Positions 20,363 through 29,314 of a stretch of DNA of 33,942 nucleotides are shown here, piece after piece. The DNA comes from Symbiodinium natans (lineage: Eukaryota > Sar > Dinophyceae > Suessiales > Symbiodiniaceae): positions 290,001-323,942 of the forward strand of contig CAJNDS010002662.1 of NCBI GenBank assembly GCA_905221605.1, in the 5' to 3' direction. Positions within the stretch are counted from its first letter, which is position 1, and each line of letters begins with the position of its first letter. The position numbers and the translations under genes were made by a program. The notes under the pieces are model-generated. The model was not told the origin of the DNA, did no database searches, and saw only the letters and a list, made by a program, of their open reading frames with translations.

Positions 20363-20393
20363 ATACATTCAGCGTGCGACACGCTGAATGTAT
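20363..20393. repeat. Perfect 14-bp hairpin, 3-base loop
   Basis: ATACATTCAGCGTG (20363-20376), loop CGA, then the exact reverse complement (20380-20393). No T-run follows, so it is not a bacterial-type terminator. It lies in a region with no assigned gene. Confidence 0.9.
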
Positions 20394-21892
20394 GAGTTCA
20401 GACAGGCTCTGTGTTTTGCAAAATAGCTGGCGCCTTCTTTGAAGGTGTCACTTTTCGCCTGACCTGTATCCGAGAACGTGATGAGTTTATCAGATGTGCA
20501 GTACCCTCAGCTCGGCCCACGATTTTCATGTCGAAGGGCTGCAAGTCTCTTGCAAGGATGTTGTTTTACAGTGCTCAGGTCAAAGTGCTGGCGCTGGCTC
20601 TTGACTGAGTAGCAACTTCGCGGGACGATCCAGGTTTAGGCTGTGCTCCAGGGCACGACACGGCTTCCGTTCTGGTAGCAGAGGCACTTCTGCATGAAAT
20701 TGTGCGGAATACATGAGTTGCCTCTCGTAGAGTCCTTTAACGTCACTGCAGCTCCCATGACCTGCCCAGGGCAAGAGTCCCTCTCACCGACACGTCGGCC
20801 CAAAATGTGATTTCTGCCCTTTTGAAGAGATGTTGCTGCTGTACATCAGCCCATGGAACAGCTACTGATGATTGGTGTGCAGCCTTGCTCGAGGCGTGCT
20901 GCATGAGCAACTTCTCCACTGTGCTGCGGGAAGGCCTCAGCCTTTGGCGAAGTGCTTCAGACCTTCATGCAATCTCGATGCTTCAGTTCCTGGGGCGAAA
21001 CTCCACCAATGAAACGCTTCATCTCTTCGTTATGCCTTGGCTGGATGGGTAGGCCGCTGCGGATAAATCCGCTGTGCTGCCACAACAAGAAGGCATACTC
21101 CCAGCATTCCAAGCCGGGCTTGCCTGACTCTTGCCTTATTCCTCAGCGCAGGTGCTGCTGGCGGCACTGGCATTTCTCTACCGTTCCCAAGTTTCCTGCG
21201 ACTTCTCAGAGGACCCTCAAGATCCCCTAATTTGCCACTTGCTTGCCACCGTACGGAGGCATCGAACATGTCTCAGTGCCATGCGCCGAAGTGTTCTGTG
21301 ATGCGAATTTGTGTCTCTCACATTCTTGGGGTTGATCCCAGGCACGACCATTCTGTGGTGCACTCTCTCATGGTTTGGCTGCCTGACAGGATGGCTTCCT
21401 GCTGTGGCAGTTGCTTTGCTTCTGCGTGGAGTACGATATGCCAAAACCTCTCTGGAGGTCCACCCGGAGAATTAGGATGCAGCACACAACGCTACAGTCC
21501 TTCAGCAGCCCTGTGCAGGTACGCCAAGGCAGCGTTGCTAATGACGATCTCCCAAGAAAGGCGAGCACATGCGAAAACTGCTCGAGAGCATCACACAGCC
21601 CCCGCGGGTCGAGTCAGGTTTGCATCGGTGCTGCCGGTGTTGCTGGAGGCTGTGAGTGGGTCGCTGCTCTTCTATGTGCATGCCCTCATGATTTCTGATG
21701 TGTTGTGCACAAATCGCGCCTTTTGAAGAAGCTTTGAGAGACTAGACTCTAGCCGCAACCTCTGCAAGATAAAGCTCTGAGACACTGACATATTCTAACT
21801 ACATGAGGACATTATGTAGTATAGCTGAAGCAGTGGGCTGACAGGCTCGAGTCACGGTCGGTCTCGATAACGAGGAGGCGCGCCTCGACACT
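20394..21892. other. Region without a supported gene
   Basis: Short open stretches only. Nothing with a recognisable domain was found. A 12-bp palindrome GAGGCGCGCCTC lies at 21875-21886, just before the next hairpin. Confidence 0.35.
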
Positions 21893-21930
21893 CGCAGCAG
21901 GGACGCGACCAACGGTGCGTCCCTGCTGCG
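21893..21930. repeat. Perfect 14-bp hairpin, 10-base loop
   Basis: CGCAGCAGGGACGC (21893-21906) pairs exactly with GCGTCCCTGCTGCG (21917-21930). A further partial copy of the right arm, CTGCTGCGTCC, follows at about 21937-21947. Confidence 0.9.
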
Positions 21931-23005
21931 TCCTCCTGCTGCGTCCCGTCACTTCGCACAGCCTCGTTTCCGCTCAAGGACCTAGTTTTGTGCCATCTTT
22001 GTGCAGCAATTTCGATCCCAGGCCCGAGCTGTTGGCTACGCGCTGCTGCATCACCACGAGGTCGCGTCAACATCTTCACAGCCGCAAGCATTCGCTATCA
22101 TCGCATTGCAACTCACATATACACTTGTCGCGCAGTAGGATGGGGCAAAGCTTTGAAACCCAAGCTGTTTCATTATAATACACATTGACATTCACTTCAG
22201 GCATGTGCCTACGAAATTCGCGCAGGTGGCTTTGACAGGCATGCCCATCGATATGCAGTCGCAGGTTCAGCACCCGCTGCACAACCGGAGAGCCCATGCG
22301 AACGCAGTTTGTTCATGCTGTCACCAGCACACTAAGGGTACTGGAGTATCTGGCAGTTGCAGCAATTCCGGAACAGTGATATATGTATGCTGATTGAAAT
22401 TTGCAAGCTCAAGCCCCGCCATGCATGACCCTGCATGCATCCAGATGCAGGGTGAGGGGCAGGAATTGCCTCTAGGCACAAGAGGTGCCTGTCATGGAAG
22501 ATGACGTGTCCCGAGGCCTGGGGACGGAACCAAAACAATTCGAGAGATGCATGAGATGCATAAGTGCCTCTGTAATAAAAGCTTCGTGTGGCGCTGATGT
22601 TCTTGACCTCTGTTAACAGTTGCGCTCGCTGCGCCCCGTACATGTTGAAATGTTTGCCTGCCAGAACCTGACACCCATAACTTTAGTTCTGGCACGTTCT
22701 GACAGGTGCAGAAGCTGGCACCGTGCCTCGGCCGAAAAACTATTCCTATGGTTGTGGTGCTTGCCGATTGGGCCGTCTGGCTCACTTGCACTTGGGTGTT
22801 GCGTGTTGCGTTGGGCGATGTTGGGCGCTGCGTGTTGCAGTAGTCGTTTTTCTTGCGTTTGAAGTCTTCGGCCCTCATCTGCCTGCCGGTCAGGCAGATG
22901 GTGGTGACCAGTGGGAGATTCATGTGGACACGTTCGACGAGCTTACACTTTCGCCCGATGTAGTGCATCTCGGCTAAAACCGGCTAAACCCTACCGGGCT
23001 TCCAG
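21931..23005. other. Region upstream of the globin-channel exons
   Basis: No gene is supported. It may contain the promoter or earlier exons of the gene whose first recognised exon starts near 23006. CTAAAACCGGCTAAACCCTA at 22974-22993 is a weak telomere-like stretch in the presumed intron or leader. Confidence 0.35.
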
Positions 23006-26000
23006 GGCCCCAGACCCTGTGCGAACCTGAGGAGTGACATCACAGAGATGTGGCATGCGTTCGTCCAGAACTTTGACACTGAACAAGCGGCTGGCACAGC
23101 GCTCAGCTTGCTTGCGAAGTCAAAATCTCCATCCATAACATTCCATAACATAGCCATGTCGTGCCGCGTTTGGTGCCTGAGGTGAAGCCGTGTTCAGCTC
23201 AATCTTTGACGCTGCGCCTTCACTGCAGTCGCTTTTTCACGGGCCACGAGCAGTTCAAGCACAAAAGCTCTCAAGTTGCATTCAGCTCTGCCTCTGCACG
23301 ATGGTATAGGCCTGTAGATGCTATGCAATCTCACAGACATGGCTCCAGGCATCTTCTGACTGCACAAAATACAAAAAAATGCTGCAATTCGAAGCATGCC
23401 CTGATGTCAACGATGAGGTTCGTGCTGAGCGTTGGCAACATCATTAGCCACCTCGACCATCCAGCTGCCTTGAAAGTAGAGGTCGCCATCTGAGCTTGCA
23501 GGGGAAAGCCTTGCTGTGTTGCACAGGGCCCCGCGCACAGCATTCTGCAACACAATACATAGTAGAATCAGTGACTCCGAGAGTTTGTCGGGACCAGTCT
23601 GTCGGATGTTCCGCCGAGGTGGAAACTCTGGGGTTTGTTCACTTGAGCGTGGACATCACAATTCCAAGAATTGCGTTGTTCCGTGATGCAATCCTCGATC
23701 TTTTTGAGACTGAGCTCGCCGACTCGTTCACTCCATCTGCGAGGGACGGGTGGGGCAGGTTGCTTTCGTACGTTGGTGGCTCACAGATATGGGTTCGGAC
23801 TCATTTCTCTACTCGGCTGAAGGTGCTGCAGGAGAGCTGGAAGGCAGCCAACAACCGCGACAATCCGCAGATCTCGGATGCAGAGCGTCAAAAGATGCTG
23901 AAACTTAGTAAAAACCAGAAGAAGAATGATGTTGACATCGATGCCGAAGTTGCCAGCACCGACAGCCCAGATAGTTCTGAGAGCAGCTTTTCAGGGAACA
24001 CAGGTCACACCGCCCTTGGCCCAGCTCACAGTACAAAGGTGGTCGGCGACCGAAGGCGTTGTGGCAATTGCCTTGGCACTTTGTTGAACTGCTGCAAGTG
24101 CTGTAGCTTCGGGAAAGAGGCAAACAAAGAGAAGCAAGACGATGGCAGGAAGGTCAGCAAGGACAACAAGCCAAAAGACACGAAGCCTGGAAAGTCGCAG
24201 CTCCAGGCAACAGATGTCCCCAGGACTTTTACAGAGATGTTCCAGTGGAACTGTGCCGTTATGGGCTTGTCCGGGCGCAAGTGGATGCAGGAGATCTTGG
24301 GAAGCTTCACTGCAATGGTCGAGCATATAGCGGATATGAGACGTCTGCAGCAGGAGTGCAACATTGTCTCGATCCGCATTGCAAAGGTGACTGCTGCAGG
24401 TGTGAACTGGGTGAACCTCTCCGAGTTCAAGTCCTGCATGCTGGCGGCGTTGCGGTCTCTGCTTCCGACGGCCTGGGACACGTCACATGAAGTAGCTTGG
24501 AACTGGCTGTGGGACAACATCGAGACAATCCTGAAGAAGACTATGGGTAAGCCTCTGGTTTGGGAGCAGTCGCTTCAAGGTATGTTTGCTGCCTTGAGTG
24601 ATGAGCAGCTCTTCAACTATCGCGTTAACCTCTATGAGAAATTCTTCGCAGCGGTGCCGGCGGGGCAAGACTACTTCAAGCAGTCCAACACACGATTACA
24701 CTTTATCGCTGAGAGCGCCACGAACTTGTCTCTGAAACTCTTGCAAGATCCCTGGCGAATGGTCGACGATGTCTCTGCACTTGGACTCCGTCACGTCGGT
24801 TATGGCATACCCACAGAGATGTTTGGGCCATTCACAGAAGCGGCTGTGGAGGCCCTAAGAGGCTACGTGTCTGACGCTTTGGTCCTTGAGGCTTTCAATT
24901 GGTCCCTGTCGATCATCTCACAGATGCTGGTTCACACAGTAACAGAAGGATCCACGATCGTCATGAAAGCGATCAACAACAACTCCGTGTCTCAGTTGGT
25001 CAAGGCAGTGAGCTGTGCCCCGAGAGGGGAGCGCTCCAATTGGGTCTTGATTGTCAAGGTGGGCACCCAGGATATCTCACCACTCCGATGGGCTATAGCC
25101 AGTGGTAGCTTGAGCGCAGCAAAGGCAATCATTGAGGATTTGCTGGCAATCCGGGCAGATCGAGAAAGGTACTACTACGGTGTCGATGACCTGTTTCAGC
25201 GTCACCCAGATATAGTCAAGATCCTGTGCACGGAGGCACCCATGTTGCTGCCGACCTTGCTTGAGGGCCTTATTTGGCGGTCACGAACAGTGAACCAAGG
25301 AGTGCGCCGGGTCAACTACTACGTCAAGAATCTTATTGTTGGATCTGATGGAGTTTTTGCTGGTGCATTGCCTGCACTGGTTGGAATTCGCGATCCGAAG
25401 ATCATCTCTCACGTCGCAGTTGACCTTGTGGCGAACCTGCTTTGGTCAGGCATTGTAATGCACGAGTTTATTACTTCAAAGATGTGGTTCATTTTCAGCC
25501 TTGTCATTCTTATGGTCAGCCAGACACTGCTGCCAGAGTACCGCACATCCTTCGAAGTTCGGGTTGTGACTTTTGCCTTCAGAGTAATGACCTACCTTTT
25601 GACCTTGCTCCGGCTATTGGTACAGCACTCGCGGGACATCTTCCTGGCCTACTACCGCAAACAAACAGTCCGGATACTGAGAATACCCTTTCCCAAGTAC
25701 CTTACACAGTCCTACGACCTTGTGCCGTGCCGGCAAGAAGAGAGAAGGTGCCACAAGGTTTTCATAGTAGTAAAACTAGCTAGCATGGTCTTCATTTCCA
25801 TTCTCAAAGGCAAGACTAAGTCGACTCACCGTGTAAGGCCAGCTTCTTGCTGCTGATCTGTTTGATTCTGATGTGGGCCAACGAGCCTTTCATCTGGTGC
25901 TACGCTGCACCAGAAGCTCAGCGATTAGCCTTCTTCTTGTTTGGCTCGTTCTGGGGCCTGGGGAGATTGTCCTGGGCCCGTGGCCCGTTCATGGCACCTG

Positions 26001-27724
26001 CGCAGGAAAAGAAAAGTTTCGCTGCATTCTGAGGACTGGCCAACGGAGTACTGCTTGACCTTCGAAGAAGGTGGCTTCGTCTACTCCGTGCTGCTTTGGC
26101 TCGGAGAGTAGTGCGCTTGCTTTCAAGAAACAACAGAAATGGTAAAAGAGCGTCTTCATACTCAGTAGCTTTCGCTTTTGCTTTACGAAGTGTTGATCTG
26201 CTTGATTGAGCTGAGGTTTGCCATGTGCGCTGTGGGACTGCACTGGGGTCTCATGGCTGACCTTGCGGTGTTCTCCACAGGCCAATCATTCCAATCATCA
26301 TTCCAATGAAAATCGCCGAATATTCCAATGTATTCCAATCACTGTCGCGGAACTTTCCCTGATTCCCTTAGATGGTCTTAGGCTTGGAACCTTGAGGTTC
26401 AGACTAGGCTCCACCTGTACTACGTAGGATGGACTAGTTTACTTTGCAAGTCACGAGGATCCGACCAAAAAAAGACCTGGGTACGCACCGCTGGCAGGTC
26501 TCAGTGCGTTCGTCTTGGTTTGCGTGCATGTGGGCTCTGAGATTGGAAGGTTCATGTTTGCCTTGATGCTGCTTGGCTGGTCAGATGTCGCACTTCGGAT
26601 AGCTCCTTGTGTGGTCCTGGTGCTGTTGGTTCTACTGAATTCCACGTTTATCAGAAGGCCTCCGTATACCCAGCCAAAGACTCCACAACTGAACTTGCTG
26701 GCTCAAACCACCAAGGTTTCTCCTCACGGCGTTCGCATCAGCAATCACCGTGCTGGAACATCATTACGAGGACATGAAGACGGTGGGTGACTCCTTGATT
26801 GCCCTCACTGGCATTACATTGCGGCTTTACGAGGATGATTATCGGGACCTTCAGAATGATCCATTGCTGCTGACGGCCGTGTTTTGCTTCGTCACAGCTT
26901 CTGCCATTCTGTTGCTAAACCTGCTGATTGCTCAGCTCAACTGCTCCTACGTGTACATCTACCAAAACATGCTGGGTTATGCCAAGCTCAAGCGTTCTTC
27001 CGTGTCTGTTCAGACATTGGCATACATCAAGATGGAACGGTGGAGCCGGTTTGTCGCTACACTGGGTTTGGATGTACCGCTAGAGTTCAACGAGGGAGAC
27101 GTGGGTATGGCAGGAGGAATCTCCGCACCCTGGCCTGCAACTAGCTCAAATAAGTTCAAACTTCCTTTGAGCGGCAAAGAATCCATCACGTCTCTTTGCT
27201 CTGGGTACAGGGTACCTTTCATGTGCCTTAGGTCTTTGAGCCGCAGAGCTTAAGCATTGTTGCGACCGACCGCATCCTGCGCTTCGGCGGCTCATGCTCA
27301 CCAGACTTGGAATGGCCAGCAGACACATCCAAAACTGGTATGGATGCCGACGAGGACCGGGCAGGTTGATCACTGGCCGAGAATGTAATTTAATGTGAGG
27401 TAATTCAACAACGGAGAGGCTTCAGGGCTCGCATCGGCTCACATCCGACGCGGGGGGGCACCAGTGGCAAGATGCAGCGTCACTAGTTTGCCCACGCCTT
27501 TTTTTCTGCCTTCCAAGATCATGCCGCATCATGCCTGCCAGGAGCAGTTGGAAACCCTGGAGCATCTCCTGCATACGACACTCCATCATCTGCGGAAGTC
27601 CAAGAAGGGAGGCGATTCCGGCTTCAACACTTCCAGCCAAGCCAGCCAAGCAACTGGTGAGTCCAAAGGCTACAGTGGTTTCAGCGGTGTCAGTGGTGTG
27701 AGTGGTGTAGGTTCGTCTGACTGA
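23006..27724 (+). CDS. Triple-globin, ankyrin-like, six-helix cation channel fusion
   Basis: Eleven exons: 23006-23100, 23198-23258, 23395-23481, 23619-25757, 25838-25938, 26006-26087, 26211-26280, 26498-26579, 26716-27124, 27232-27360, 27542-27724. Every join keeps phase, giving 1145 codons plus TGA; the 5' end may be incomplete. Globin 1 (about 1-140) has IFDAAPSLQSLF and TLGFVHLSV with proximal His89. A linker carries a Cys cluster (CGNCLGTLLNCCKCC, near 225). Globin 2 (about 280-390) ends in EVAWNWLWDNIETIL but has no His at the proximal site. Globin 3 (about 392-525) has FFAAVPAGQDYF, a possible distal His442 and His473 in LGLRHVGYGIP. An ankyrin-like part follows (SPLRWAIASGSLSAAKAIIE). 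The channel has S1 WFIFSLVILMVSQTLL, S3 SFLLLICLILMW, a pore region GDSLIALTGITLRLYED and S6 AILLLNLLIAQLNCSY, the usual TRP/voltage-channel S6 pattern. The tail has a helix (EQLETLEHLLHTTLHHL) and a Ser/Gly-rich end. Likely a plasma or organelle membrane channel controlled by haem ligands (inference). Confidence 0.8.
26281..26343 (+). repeat. ATTCCAAT repeats at the start of a GC-AG intron
   Basis: The 217-base intron 26281-26497 of the globin-channel gene opens with GCCAATC and then carries the word ATTCCAAT four times, at irregular spacing (about 26287-26336). It is the longest intron in the gene model. Confidence 0.6.
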
Positions 27725-27958
27725 GTGGAGTTAGGGCGGATGGCCGAACCTTCATAAATCACAGTATCATTGCAGTCGCGCTTGAGTTGCGCAATGGCTA
27801 CTCAATCCAAACCTCCAAAAGTCAAGGTTCTCTCAAAAGCAGAGAACGCACGAAAATGTGTCTATTCGCAGGGCTAAGCCCGCAACATGAGATCCGTTTC
27901 ATTGCTTTCGTGACCAGCATGATGCCGGCATTCAACCACAGTCACTTTAGTTGAGGCC
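27725..27958. other. Intergenic spacer
   Basis: Separates the stop of the channel gene from the ATG of the next small gene. No motif is recognised; a short distance between head-to-tail genes is usual in dinoflagellate gene clusters. Confidence 0.4.
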
Positions 27959-28374
27959 ATGGGTCGAGCTTGGCACGACAGGCAAATTGATGTAGCAGAG
28001 CTTTTCAATCTTCCTTGTCATCCTGACGGCCACGACTTCGCAAGTGGCTTCTGCATCGTTCCATATCGTTCCTACTCCATGATACTCTGTCAGGAAGATG
28101 AGACACTTTGCAGGTAGCTGCTTTCAAGCGCTGCAACCGGCAGCAAGACAGCATTTTTTGGAAAGGCTGGCTACCAGGGAGTGGCAGGTGACTCACAGCT
28201 CCCAGGATTATGCCACTTTCAGCGAAAGGGTCGGGAATGGCATTCAATGGCATTCTTGGTGCCACATCAGCTGAACGCATTTTGATGGCATGTCGACGCA
28301 TCTTGACGTCTCACAGCGTGACGCGTATCTGGTCTCACATCAGAAGGTTCATGAAACCCCGCAGCAGCAACTAA
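27959..28374 (+). CDS. Small two-exon protein, about 107 residues, unrecognised
   Basis: The start is GGCCATGGG, a strong context. Exon 1 is 27959-28113 and ends in CAG before a GTAGCT donor (phase 2). Exon 2 starts after CTCCCAG at 28206, restores the phase with one base and runs to the TAA at 28372-28374. Exon 1 encodes MGRAWHDRQIDVAELF, then HPDGHDFASGFCIVPY. Exon 2 encodes ILGATSAERILMACRRIL and a basic end (IRRFMKPRSSN). Amphipathic helices are likely. There is no signal peptide or membrane span. It sits between the channel and the kinesin in the same direction. Coding-like pieces downstream (28560-28815) may be extra exons if the TAA is spliced out. No family is recognised. Confidence 0.45.
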
Positions 28375-29314
28375 CAAAAGGAGTGCTGGCCTCTTTGTTG
28401 CATATAGCTGCCGATCAATAAGAATCGAGGTCTGTGCGTGCCTCACGATTTGCAGCTTTTTTGGCATGGAGGTGCTGCTGAGCACTTTGGCCATCGCAGA
28501 GCAAAGTGTTTTGGAGCCGCTGCCCCAAGGGAACGACTAACAGTCACTAACTTGGCTAGCGAAGATCGGCGATCATCGGTGCAACGTCAGCTCGGCACCT
28601 TCCGGCTCACATGTACACCCCCTGTACAAGAAGTCACACCCTCTTTCTTCAAGCCTTGGATGAAGGTGACGGGGTGCGTTACATAAGCCCGGGCATGGTT
28701 AAACATGCTGTTGGTGCAGAATAGCAATGAATAGCACAGATCGATCTCCTGAAGAAGTCCCTCAAAACACCGGAAGCGAATGTTGAGGACATCAGGCTGA
28801 AGCTCCCCAGCTGACAGGACGCGATGAATGTCATTTAGGGGTCTTGTTACGGTTTTGTTTCACCCTTCGCGGAAATGGCAAAGGACTGCAATCAACAGAG
28901 ATTGACTGCAGTGAAGTCGCCAGTGCCGATTTAGTACCTACGTGACCTCGTGCACCGTAGCCGCAAAGTGGCCTCGTGAAGCGACGAGTGCGAGTGCAGC
29001 GCAGCACGTAGCAATGGTGGGCTGCATTCAAGCCCCCCATGTCCCCTGACATGTCCCCACTCCGTGCTTTTGCCCATGTTCGCCCCTGTTTTCAAGTTGG
29101 TTTCAACTAGGGTGCTCGAGGCTCACTGTCTGATCTGCAGATCTTCCAAGACTTGGGCGCTTGTTGTTAGTGTCAAGTGTTCAGCCTCATTCTCATTCAT
29201 TGTTTTCTCGTGCTCGACTGCCAGCAGCATTGTTGCCAGCGCATCAGACAGTGCAGTCTGCTTGCTCTAGCTGTAAATATTGCCCGGTTTTCCCGATGAC
29301 GCTCCTGGTCGGCC
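28375..29314. other. Region with two coding-like pieces, no complete gene
   Basis: About 28565-28710 reads RSAIIGATSARHLPAHMY and, in the same frame, LQALDEGDGVRYISPGMV to a TAG. About 28741-28815 follows a CACAG and reads IDLLKKSLKTPEANVEDI to a TGA, which looks like the last exon of a + strand gene. I cannot connect them to a start. The remainder to 29314 shows nothing and may hold the kinesin promoter. Confidence 0.3.

Noticed and set aside
20363-20393. Rho-independent terminator
   Set aside because: No T-run follows the stem and the setting is eukaryotic.
25847-26058. Separate small membrane proteins in the channel region
   Set aside because: These ORFs are exons of the channel gene; splice phase joins them to the large exon.
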